From: Ceratothoa steindachneri
Lineage: Eukaryota; Arthropoda; Malacostraca; Isopoda; Cymothoidae
Reading direction: 5' to 3'
Length of the DNA stretch: 64,000 bases
NCBI GenBank assembly: GCA_963969495.1
Contig: OZ018321.1
Location: forward strand, 194,543,796-194,607,795
Below the pieces are notes generated by a model. The model ran no database searches and was not told where the DNA came from. It worked only from the letters and a program-made list of their open reading frames with translations. Shown here piece by piece: positions 10,039 through 19,548 of this stretch. The position numbers were made by a program, and so were the translations under genes. Within the stretch, counting starts at the first letter, position 1. The number at the start of each line of letters is the position of its first letter.

Positions 10039-10654
10039 CTTTTCTGTGGAGCTGCACGAGGGCGGCTCCGTTGTTGTTATAGGGGGAATTAAGGGGAGAT
10101 GTTTTTTTTTTCATCATTGGGCATGGTGACCCTCTTTGTTTTACGGGACGCAATCGCTCACCACCTCTTGCAGTAGCCCGCACTGCAAGAGGTGCTTACA
10201 GGCCCGGCAGAGCCAGGCGCCGCCATTTGGGACCACCCCTCCCGCCTGGTGGCCTGGCAGTCCTTCGGCATGGCGGCTCCACCTTGAACACGGCGTAAAA
10301 CGGATAGATTTTGAAGACGAGAGGAAAAGGGATGTGAGGAAGGTATGGGTGGGGATGAAGCAGGTTGTTAAAAGCCAACCACCCCAGACCGGAGCTCAGG
10401 GGTTAGGGGACATTGTCCCCTCCCCCCTCAGCCCCGATCCGGGACGATTGGCTGAGAAGAAGGTCAGCTTCTACCCTGTGAAATTAGAGGCTGACCAGAG
10501 AAAGTTGTGGGAGAGGTTGTATGAAAAGCGACGAGGTAGGATAGGAATACAGGCTATCTGAAGGAAGGAAGAGAGGCTAAGCTGGGGCCGGACGGGGCGC
10601 TGGATCCCGTCAGCACGGCGGCCAGGATGGCAAATCGCCGCGCCCCTTACGGGG
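10039..10654 (-). other. LINE B 5' untranslated region
   Basis: 616 bp, nearly identical to 11031-11627 and homologous to 2263-2792. It ends at the cttacgggg terminus common to all three copies. A short out-of-frame open stretch beginning MMKKKTSP enters ORF1 in the wrong frame because the poly-C run is 9 nt long here. Confidence 0.75.
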
Positions 10655-11030
10655 GTGGGGAGGCACAGGCCTTGACCCCGGCGAGGTTTAATATTTTTGC
10701 CAGCAGGTCTTTTGAGGGAAGCGACCGAAGGGGCCTGGCTTCCCTCTCCCCCCTAAGGGGGTTTGCCCTACCGAGCCGCTTGTACGAGGGGCGGTCGGCA
10801 ATGGGCTGCCTGCTGGCTTTCTTGGCAGTCCCCTTAGAAAGCATAGGAGGGACTGCCGCTGGAGATAGGGAGGTGCCCGAAAGCACCTCCAGAGAAGGGG
10901 GTGAGGGGGAGTCCCCTACACCCGTAGGCGTAGGAGAGGAGTAAGCCTCCTCTCCGGTTAAAGAGGTATGGAGGGTCCCCTGCGCAAGCACAGGGGGGGG
11001 GGGACCTCCATCTTTTCTGTGGAGCTGCAC
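10655..11030 (-). pseudogene. truncated LINE ORF1 N-terminal fragment
   Basis: An open stretch of about 125 codons of ORF1, cut off at the junction with copy B. The poly-C run is 11 nt long here (9 in B), so the MEVP start is out of frame and the frame opens instead from MQLHRKDGG upstream. It ends by reading into the 5' end of B. It is not expected to give a functional Gag-like protein. Confidence 0.8.
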
Positions 11031-11627
11031 GAGGGCGGCTCCGTTGTTGTTATAGGGGGAATTAAGGGGAGATGTTTTTTTGTTTCATCATTGGGCATGG
11101 TGACCCTCTTTGTTTTACGGGACGCAATCGCTCACCACCTCTTGCAGTAGCCCGCACTGCAAGAGGTGCTTACAGGCCCGGCAGAGCCAGGCGCCGCCAT
11201 TTGGGACCACCCCTCCCGCCTGGTGGCCTGGCAGTCCTTCGGCATGGCGGCTCCACCTTGAACACGGCGTAAAACGGATAGATTTTGAAGACGAAAGAAA
11301 AAGGGATGTGAGGTAGGTATGGGTGGGGATGAAGCAGGTTGTTAAAAGCCAACCACCTCAGACCGGAGCTCAGGGGTTAGCGGACATTGTCCCCTCCCCC
11401 CTCAGCCCCTATCCGGGACGATTGGCTGAGAAGAAGGTCAGCTTCTACCCTGTGAAATTAGAGGCTGACCAGAGAAAGTTGTGGGAGAGGTTGTATGAAA
11501 AGCGACGAGGTAGGATAGGAATACAGGCTTCTGAAGGAAGGAAGAGAGGCTAAGCTGGGGCCGGACGGGGCGCTGGATCCCGTCAGCACGGCGGCCAGGA
11601 TGGCAAATCGCCGCGCCCCTTACGGGG
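10655..11627 (-). mobile_element. LINE fragment C (5'UTR plus ORF1 start) fused to copy B
   Basis: A 973-bp piece of the same LINE family holding its 5' terminus, 5'UTR and about the first 125 codons of ORF1. At the inner end, the internal ORF1 sequence gtggggaggcacagg joins the exact 5' end of copy B with no poly-A and no duplication between them. The 5'UTR is closer to B, but one ORF1 block (around 10785-10830, encoding QPIADRPSYKRLG) matches copy A rather than B. C therefore came from a third source copy, not from duplication of B. Confidence 0.9.
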
Positions 11628-11640
11628 TCATGTAAAATCA
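11628..11640. repeat. target-site duplication, right copy (LINE B+C)
   Basis: tcatgtaaaatca, identical to 3668-3680, directly after the outer 5' terminus of fragment C. The satellite resumes in phase at 11641. Confidence 0.88.
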
Positions 11641-11854
11641 AAACACCATAGAGTCCCAATAGAGGTAAAGACACAGAGGCCTAACCACAAATCAAACTAA
11701 TTATAATATAAAATGCAAACACTGCCAAATTTCAATAGCCGGTGATAGACATAGTGCCCTAAACCCCCACTATACCATTAGGTATTTAAATTATAAACAC
11801 TATTAGATTTCGATATTCGGGGAGAGCCAAATACATAGCTACAGGCTAAACATA
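11641..11854. repeat. ~78-bp satellite, middle block 1
   Basis: Continuation of the satellite array, ending at the TA target duplication (11853-11854) of the mariner element. Confidence 0.85.
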
Positions 11855-12777
11855 CGAGGGGCGGTCAATAAGTTTTGCGAATCGGTAGGGAAAAACAGAG
11901 GAAGGGGGATGGCTGTTTGTGGAGGTGTTATGACAAGTTATAACAAGTCAGGACCTGCAGGCGCACGCTCCTGCCTCGTCTATTTAAGAAGCAGTAGCTG
12001 ATCGCAGATCGTCAGTCACAAATTTTTCAACAATGGAAAAAGGTTGAGCACCACGCAGTGATCAATTTTTTTACTAAGTAAGGCAAGAATGCAAAAGAGA
12101 TCCATGAACGCATGGTTGCAGTGTACACCGACACCGCCCCTTCCTATGCAACCATTGCTTGCTGGAATAGGGAGTTCCGCCATGGTCGTGAGTCTCTTGA
12201 AGATGACCCTCGTCCAGGACGCCCGTCAGACGTGACCAACGAGGACAATGTGGCCCGTGTGGAGATGATGATCCTTGAAAATCGACGGGTGAAGGTCGAA
12301 GCAATCAAGCGAGAACTTGAAATATCACATGGAACTGTTATGAACATCATCCACCACAATTTGGCCATGACCAAAGTCTCTGCCCAATGGGTCCCTAGAA
12401 ACCTCACGCCCCATGATCGACTTCAACGTCGTCAAAGTCCACAAGGCCAGAGTTGCACAAGCTGCCCTGCGCGAGTGCGGATTAGAGGAGCTCAACCATC
12501 CCCCCTACAGTCCAGATCTAGGCCGCTAGCGACTACTTTTTATTCTGCTGCACTGCGTGGACGCCGATTTGGGGACGATGAAGATGTCCAGCTCTCCATC
12601 CAGGAGTGGATTGAACAGTAGTCGGGAGATTTCTGGTTGTCGGGAATTCGAAGCCTCAGGGACAAGTGGCGCAAGTGCAGTGAAGTCGAGGGTAGTTATA
12701 TTGAAAAATAATAAAGCACTTTTCCTCATGTCTCGTTTCCTTATATCCGAATTGCAAAACTTATTGACCGCCCCTCG
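11855..12777 (+). mobile_element. internally deleted mariner element
   Basis: 923 bp with terminal inverted repeats of about 24 bp beginning CGAGGGGCGGTCAATAAG, flanked by TA on both sides (11853-11854 and 12778-12779) as expected for Tc1/mariner insertion. Full-length mariners are about 1.3 kb. Here the middle of the transposase gene is missing. The satellite resumes in phase beyond the right TA. Confidence 0.93.
12032..12621 (+). pseudogene. mariner transposase, deleted and frameshifted
   Basis: The gene begins at an ATG near 12032, but a base insertion a few codons in and a TAA shortly after break the N-terminus. From 12112 the helix-turn-helix region is open (SYATIACWNREF, GRESLEDDPRPGRPSD, then VSAQWVPRNLT). 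The protein then jumps, through a deletion, to a remnant of the C-terminal catalytic part reading HPPYSPDL in another frame, followed by RGRRFGDDEDVQLSIQEWI. The first two catalytic aspartates are gone. It can make no active transposase, but its ends could be mobilised by an intact relative. Confidence 0.88.
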
Positions 12778-12779
12778 TA

Positions 12780-13021
12780 TTATCGTGTAAAATATAAATG
12801 CTGTAAAATCAACGTAGAGTTGGAGGCATATAGTGATCTAACCCCAGCCTAAACTATTTAGCATGTAAAATATAAACACAGTAAAAGCTGAATAGTCAAG
12901 TTCGCACATAGTGATGTAAACTCAGACTAAATATTTTAACATGTAAAATATAAGCAGCGAAAATCTCAATAGTAGGTGAAATACATAATGATCAGACCCC
13001 AGCCAAAACTAATTAGCATGC
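12780..13021. repeat. ~78-bp satellite, middle block 2
   Basis: Three diverged satellite units between the two DNA transposon relics. Confidence 0.85.
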
Positions 13022-13449
13022 AAAGGGTGTTCCAATAACTTATACCGAATTTAAATGTGAGTTAAGTTTAAGCTTCTAGGGATTTTTTTCTTTTTCTTTC
13101 AGATTTAACAACTTCAGTCTTTAGCAATTTCAACCATGGAAAGATTAACAATCGGACAACGTGTTAAAGTTATCGAAGCCTATTACGAAAATGGACGTTC
13201 AAACAGAAACGCATTTCGGGCACTTAGCGATTTTGGGGGTCAACATAATCGACCAACCGAGAGTGCAATTGGGAAAATTGTTCGTAAATTCAAACAAACG
13301 GGGTCGGTGCCAGATAAGTAAACGCCATTGCGTGCTCGTCTACGCCGTTCAGCTGAAAACATTGCTGCAGTGCGCGAGAATATGACCCAAGATCCAGACA
13401 CCTATTTTATTTACTGCAAACTTCGATCGGTCTTAATGGAACACCCTTT
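13022..13449 (+). mobile_element. short Tc1/mariner-like element, internally deleted
   Basis: 428 bp bounded by inverted repeats of about 17 bp beginning AAAGGGTGTTCCAATAA (left) and AAAGGGTGTTCCATTAA (right, reversed). It lies in a satellite unit that continues on both sides. The target duplication is unclear because the flanks are short and A-rich. It keeps only the 5' portion of a transposase gene. Confidence 0.8.
13136..13321 (+). pseudogene. N-terminal HTH of a Tc1-like transposase
   Basis: 61 codons starting MERLTIGQRVKVIEAYYENG, with NRPTESAIGKIVRKF and TGSV following. This is the DUF4817-type helix-turn-helix seen at the N-terminus of many arthropod Tc1/mariner transposases. A TAA after SVPDK ends the frame, but homology continues in another frame (RSAENIAAVRENM) to about 13390 before an internal deletion. 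The whole catalytic domain is absent. Confidence 0.8.
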
Positions 13450-16400
13450 ACAATACAAATACCTTGAAATCTCAATAGTCAAGGAGACACATAGTGATAC
13501 AACCACAACCGGAACTAATTAGCGGGTAAAAAAATAAGTAAATTCACAGTATTCGGGGATACTCATAGTGACATAAACTCAGCCTAAACTACTTAGCGTA
13601 TAAAATACAAACACTGTAAAATCACAGAAGTCTGGGAGACTCCTAATGATCTAACACAAGGATATACTCGTACTATTTAACACATGAAATATAAACACCT
13701 TAAAATTTCAATATTCCAGAAGACACGTTGTAACCTAATCCCAGCCCAATCTAATTAGCATGTAAAATAGAAAATCGGTAAAATGTTAATAGTAAGATAA
13801 ATACATAATGACGTAACTCCAGCGTAAACTAATTAGCATGTAAAATACAAACACATAAAAATCCTAATAGTCGGGGAAACACAGTGACATAACCATAACC
13901 TAAACTAATTAGCGTGTAAAATACAGAGGACGTAAATTCACAGTAGTCGGGGATACTCATAATGATCTAACCCAAACCTAAACTATTTAACATAGAAAAT
14001 CTAAACACCGTAAATTCAATAGTCGGGGAGACACATGCTGATCTAACGCTACGCTAACCTAATTAGTATTTAGAACAAAAACACTTTGCAATCATAATAG
14101 TCGGAGCGACACATAGTGACATAACCTCAGCCGAAACTAATTAGCGTAGAAAATACAAACGCCGTAAATTCACAGTATTATAAGAGACTCATAGTAATCC
14201 AACCCAAGAATAAACTATTTAACATGTAAAATATAAACACTGGGAAGAAACAGCGACCTAACTAACACCAGTGCAAACTAATTAGTCTGTAAAACACAAA
14301 CGCCGTGAAATTCCCAAAGTCAGGGATAGATGGAGTGATCTAAGCCCCACTTTGAGCGAATTACCATTTAAAATACAAAACCAGTAAAATCACTTTATTC
14401 ACGGATACACATCGTGATCTAATCACTGCCTAAACTAATTAGCCTATAAAATACACACCCTGTAAAATCCCATTACTCAGGGAGCCACATAGTGAATTAA
14501 CTAAAGCCTAAACAAATTAGCATATAAAATACAAAGACCGCAAATTCCCAATAGTCAGAGATAGACATAGTGATCTAACCCCAGCCTAAAGTATTTAGCA
14601 TGAAATATATAAACATCGTAAAATCTCAATAATCTGGGAGACACAAAGTGACTTAGCCCCAGCCTGAAATAATAACCATATAAACCATAAACATCGTAAA
14701 ATCCCAATAGTTGGGAAACAAATAATGATATAACTCCAGCCTAAGCATGTAAAATATAAACGCAGTAAAATCAAAATTTTGAAGCAAATACATAGTGACC
14801 TAACCCCAGCTTAAACTAATTGTCATGCAAAATATAATCAACATGAAATCCCCAAAGCTGGAAGAGACACCGTCATTTCCCCAGCCTAAACTTATGAACA
14901 TATAAGCTAAAAACATCGCAAAATCCCAATAGTTGGGAGAGATCTAGTTACCTAGCCATAAACTTAAGTAATTAGTATGTAAAATATAAACACATTAAAA
15001 TCTCTGCAATCGGGGAGACGCGTAGTGAACTAACCAAAACTAACCTAAACTAATAAGTATATGAAGTACAAACATCGTAAAATCACAAGTGGTGGGGAGA
15101 TACATAGTGAATTAACGACAGCCTAACTAATTAGCATGGAAAATACAAACGCTGTAGAATCACATTAGTCGGGAGATACATATCACGATCTAATGTCAGC
15201 CTAAACTAATTAGCCTGTGAAATAAAAACACAATAAAATCACAAGAGTCAGGGATAGACATAGTAACTTAACCCCCAGTCTAATCTAATTAACATGTAAA
15301 AATTCCAACGCCGTAAAATCGCAATTACCAGGGATGAAATAGACATAAGAGCTTAAGATAATTAGCATGTATAAAAAACGCCGTAAAATCACAATAGGCG
15401 GGATATATATTGTGATATAATCCCAGTCTGACCTAATAAACATGTAAAATACAAAGACAGTAATATCCGAATAGTCAGGAATATAGATAGTAACTTAACA
15501 CCAGCCTAAATTATTTGTATGTAAAATACAAACAGCCTAAAATCTCAATATTCAGATACATAGTGATATAATCCCCGCCAAAAGTAATTATCATGTAAAA
15601 TACAAACAAAGTAACACCCCAATAGCCGAGGAGACTCATAGTCAACTAAGGATAGCCTAAAAAAATAAGCATATAAAATACAAAAACACCTTAAATTCCA
15701 AATAAATGGGTAGAAGAATAGTAACCTAACGCCAGCCTAAACTAATTAGAATGTAAATAAAAACACCGTAAATACCAATATTGGGGAGACACACAGTCAC
15801 CTAACCACAAGTCTAAGCTGATTAGTTGTAAACTACAAGCGACGTAACAGCCTATTTGTCGCGCAAACAGTCAAGTAAGCGCAGTTAAACTATTTAGCAT
15901 CTAAAATAGAAATAGAACAAAATTAATTAGCATATAAAAAGACAAATAAGGCAACACCCTAAAAGTCGAGACATATAGTCAACTAACCACACCCTAAAAA
16001 ATAAGAGAGTAATCCACAAAAGCGTAAAATCGCAATAGTCGGGGAGACATATAGTGACCTAACGCCGGTCCAAAACTAATTAGCATGTGAAATACAAACA
16101 CACTAATACTTCAATAGCCACAGAAACATAGGAAACTAACTACACTCTAAACTAATTCGCATTTAAACAAAACAATATGAAATCATAACAGTCGTGGATA
16201 CAGATGGGGATTTAAACACTGCCCAAACTAATTAGCATGTAAACAACAAATAAGGTAAAACCCTAAAGGTCGAGGAGAAACATAGTTAACTAACTACAGC
16301 CTAGCGGTGAGACCCATAGCGACATAGCCCTAACCCAATTTTAAGCTAATAAGCTTGTAAAATATAAACACCCTAAAATCAAAATAGCCAATGATAGAGA

Positions 16401-17995
16401 TAATGACCTAGCACCATCTTAAGCTAATTCTCATGTAAAGTACAAACACTGTAAAATCCCAATAGTCTGGTAGACAAATAATAACTTAAGCAGAGCCCAA
16501 ACTAATTAGTATGTAAAATACAAACAGCACAAAAATATCAATAGTCGGGGATTGAGATAGTGACTTAAACCTAGCCTAAACTATTTAGCATGTGAAATAT
16601 AAACAACGTAAAATCTCAATAGTCAGTGAGACGCATAGCGACATAACCCCAATTTAAACAAATTAGAAAGTCAAATATAAACGCTGTAAATTTACGGTAG
16701 TCCTCGAGACATAAGTGATCTAAGACTGACCTAAACTATTTAGCATGTAAAATATAAGTACAGTAAATTCTCAATATCGTTAATGAGACACTCAGTGACC
16801 TAAACCCAGCCTTAATTATGAGCATGTAAAATATGGACACCGTAAGATATCTACGAGTATGTAAGAAAAATACATAGTGACCTACACCCAGCCTAAATTA
16901 ATTAGCATATAAAATACAAACACTGAAGTCCCAATAGTCGGAAAGAGACATAGTGACATAACCCCAGCCTAAAGACAGCGAGTAAAATAGAAACGACATG
17001 AAATCATAGTATTCGGGGGAGACTCATAGTGATCTCGTATTTAACATGTGAAAAATAAACACAGTAAAATCTCAATAGTCGGAGAAACATAGTGACCTAA
17101 CCCCAGTCGAAACTAATTAGCCTATAAAATTCAAACAACATAAAATCACAATAGCCAAGAACTAGAAAAAGTGACCTAATCTTAAGTTAATTAGTTTTGA
17201 AAATTCAAGCACAGTAAAATCAAAAAAGTCGGTGATAGACATGGTGATCTGAGCACTACCTAAGGTAATTAACAAATAAAATACAAACCCGGTAAAATCC
17301 CAATAGTCGGGTGGACACATAATGATCTAAGCACAATCTAAACTAATTAGTATGTAAAATACAAGATCTCAACATTCCAATAGTCGGGGATAGACATAGT
17401 GACCTATTCCTAGCATAAACTATTTAACATGTAAAATATAAACACCTCAAAATCCCAATAATCGCCGATAGAGATAGCGACCTATCCTCAGCTTAAACTA
17501 TTTATCCTGTAAAATATAAACCCCGTAAAATCTCAATATGCGGGGAGACACTCAGTAACATAGTCCCTCCCTAAACTAATTAGCGTGTAAAATATAAACT
17601 CTGTAAAACCCGAATTGTTGGAAAAACATATAGTGACATATCGCCAGCTTAAACTAATTAGCATCTAAAATAAAAACGCCGTAAAATCACAATAGTAAAG
17701 CAAATACATAGTAACCTAATCCCAACCTAAACTAATTAGCATGGAAATAAAAAAACACCGTGAAATTCCATATATCGGGGGAGAGACATAGTGATATAGC
17801 CCAATCTAAACTAATAAGCATATAAACTAGAAACATAATAAAATCCCAATAATTGGGGAGAGAAATTGTCCTAACCGAAAACTAAACTAATTAGTATGTA
17901 AAAATAAACGTCTTAAAATCTCAATAGTCAAAGAGAAGAATCGTAATTTAGCCTATGTTTAAAATATTTATCATGTAAAATACGAACGGCTAACC
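13450..17995. repeat. ~78-bp satellite array, main block
   Basis: About 58 tandem, strongly diverged units of about 76-80 bp, with recurrent attagcatgtaaaat, caccgtaaaatc, aatagtcggggagacaca and tgacctaaccccagcc. Measured spacings between successive attagca words near 13754-13908 are 78 and 76. No coding potential is seen. The array ends at a poly-C/(CA)n tract. Confidence 0.92.
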
Positions 17996-18018
17996 CCCCC
18001 CCCCCACACACACACAAT
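17996..18018. repeat. poly-C and (CA)n tract
   Basis: A run of 12-13 C followed by (AC)n marks the right edge of the satellite array. Confidence 0.85.
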
Positions 18019-18117
18019 AAGCGACGAGACCCATGAAAAAAGGGCAGGTTCAGGAGCTTTGCCTCTTTTTAATTAGCACAAATGGTCTCTTATTTCGTCT
18101 ACTTGCAATAAAGAAAA

Positions 18118-18345
18118 GAACATTGTAGCACCTAACAATATCTGGCAATCGCAATGAGTTCGAACCCTAACGTGAATATTTCCAAATTGGGGGGGCTTCG
18201 CATTTCATACCCCCTTTAAATGGTGGGGTGTTGCACTCCCCCCTCCGCTAGTTTTATTCAGCTACTAGTATTCACAATTCGAAAGCCTAGCATTAGGTTC
18301 TAATTCAAAGACGATTGCCAGACGTCGTTAGGTGATCGAATGTTC
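18118..18345. mobile_element. possible small MITE with imperfect inverted ends
   Basis: The left end GAACATTgtagCACCTAAC and the reversed right end GAACATTcgatCACCTAAC are followed on both sides by variants of tctggcaatcg, giving about 40 bp of imperfect inverted repeat around a G-run/C-run centre. No coding capacity and no convincing target duplication are seen, so the call is tentative. Confidence 0.4.
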
Positions 18346-18483
18346 ATTTTTTTTATGCCGTGTTTTTTGACTTCGTGCATATAAGCCCCGGCCCCGAAAG
18401 CTACTTAGATCAATCATATTTTGTTTAATATTGAGTAATATAAAATGTCCCTACCATATTTTAATTCGGAAAAACATTCATTA

Positions 18484-18491
18484 AAAATGAT
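18484..18491. repeat. 8-bp target-site duplication, left
   Basis: AAAATGAT immediately outside the left inverted repeat; repeated exactly at 19287-19294. Confidence 0.85.
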
Positions 18492-19286
18492 GGTAATACT
18501 TCAGATTCGAGGCGCACGGTAGATGGCGCTGTTAGTCGGCTACAATTTTGGGCTAAAGCATATCTCTTATGACGTCAGACGGTAGCGTGAGATGTGACAA
18601 TAACTGCGTTATATTTTTTTGTTCTTTTGGGGATTTGTAGCTTCTAGTCTATTATTTACTAAATATCTGTGCTCTGCTCGTTTATAGTTTTTCTAAGTTA
18701 GGTAAGGTTTCTTGATGTCTTTTATTGTTTTTTGTTTTGTTTTCGTATTTTTTGTTTACTGCGAACGATAACAGCTTCTTACTGGCAACATCGTAGCTTA
18801 TAAATAGGACCCGTTCTGCAAATGTTTTTCTTTCGTTATTGTGTTTTCGTGCTCTCCATTTGCTTCTTTGTTATTCGAATTCGGCTTTACTTTGTATGAT
18901 CGCGAAAAACTTTTAGATTATCTAGAGGCGCATAAACTAATCAAGAAACCTATAAAAGTAAGAATTGTTTGTTATTAGGTTAGGTTTTTCTGCCAGTAAA
19001 AAGCTGCTGGGGAGAAACCCCACCCAGTAAATTCAAGGGGACTGCTCGTGGGGGAGAAATCACTGCAGGGGAACCACCCTGCGATGATCCTAAGTTTCAA
19101 TCAATTGGGGGGGAGGGGTCTGGGGGGCGCAGCCCCCCAGTATATACTCGTATACAAAAAAAATATTACGCCGATATTGTTCACATCTGACGCTACCGTC
19201 TGACGTCATAAGAGATATGCTGTAGCCCAAAATTGTAGCCGACTAACAGCGCCATCTACCGTTCGCCCCGAATCTGAAGTGTTACC
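18492..19286. mobile_element. non-autonomous DNA transposon with ~108-bp TIRs
   Basis: 795 bp. The left end (18492-18600) and the reversed right end (19178-19286) are about 90% identical over about 108 bp. Both start GGTAA(T/C)ACTTCAGATTCG and share ggtagatggcgctgttagtc and tatctcttatgacgtcagac. A perfect 8-bp duplication brackets it. The interior is non-coding and includes a GGGGGG...CCCCCC hairpin near 19115-19140. Long TIRs with an 8-bp duplication fit hAT, Merlin or Mutator-like groups, but the GG start argues against a typical hAT (CA start). The superfamily is unassigned. Confidence 0.88.
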
Positions 19287-19294
19287 AAAATGAT
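19287..19294. repeat. 8-bp target-site duplication, right
   Basis: AAAATGAT, identical to 18484-18491. Confidence 0.85.
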
Positions 19295-19353
19295 ATATAA
19301 TACAATATGATGCGATTTCAATTAAAAACATGACTGTGGACTAAATATTAACC

Positions 19354-19381
19354 TATATAAATCCCTCCACACAATTTCAGT
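19354..19381 (+). promoter_or_regulatory. TATA box plus initiator, candidate core promoter
   Basis: TATATAAA at 19354-19361 is followed by an arthropod-type initiator TCAGT at 19377-19381, placing the initiator A about 25 nt downstream of the TATA start. Pyrimidine-rich leader and an ATG follow at 19438. The spacing is right for a polymerase II promoter, but short motifs can arise by chance in AT-rich DNA. Confidence 0.4.
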
Positions 19382-19437
19382 TCCACTAACTCAACCACTT
19401 TCCCTACGAACTTCTTCTCACAAACTTGGAGACGAAG

Positions 19438-19548
19438 ATGCCCGTGTTCGTTTCCATTTTACTCTTAGGCAATAGAAAAAAACCCTTCCTCTCTGTCATT
19501 TCGAGTGTTGGCCATCAGGAATCGCGTTTTTTCCCTGAAAATTTCTAA
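19438..19548 (+). CDS. small ORF after candidate promoter, hydrophobic start
   Basis: 36 codons beginning MPVFVSILLLGNRKKP. The hydrophobic core VFVSILLL resembles the beginning of a signal peptide, and the GGCAAT downstream could be read through or spliced. It may be a first coding exon whose donor and downstream exons are not identified, or a chance ORF. No family is recognised. Confidence 0.25.
   Translation: MPVFVSILLLGNRKKPFLSVISSVGHQESRFFPENF

Larger units (their letters stand above)
3681..10654 (-). mobile_element. full-length Jockey/I-type LINE, copy B
   Basis: A 6.97-kb non-LTR retrotransposon on the minus strand. In sense order it has a 5'UTR (10654-10039), ORF1 (10038-7690), ORF2 (7792-3962), a short A/T-rich 3'UTR (3961-3702) and a 21-base poly-A tail (3701-3681). 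ORF2 overlaps ORF1 by 103 nt in the -1 frame. Both frames are open, so this copy could be active or recently active. The 5' end joins directly to a second partial copy (10655-11627), and a single 13-bp duplication brackets the pair. Confidence 0.93.

Noticed and set aside
13022..13449. A TA target duplication for the DUF4817-type element
   Set aside because: Flanks read cAAAGGG and CCCTTTac; neither a clean TA nor any longer duplication could be assigned.
13450..17995. The satellite as a CRISPR-like array (repeat plus spacers)
   Set aside because: The whole unit is repeated with diffuse divergence; there is no constant-repeat/variable-spacer split, and the genome is eukaryotic.
18600..19180. 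Hidden gene inside the long-TIR element
   Set aside because: No frame of meaningful length and no motif; the interior appears non-coding.
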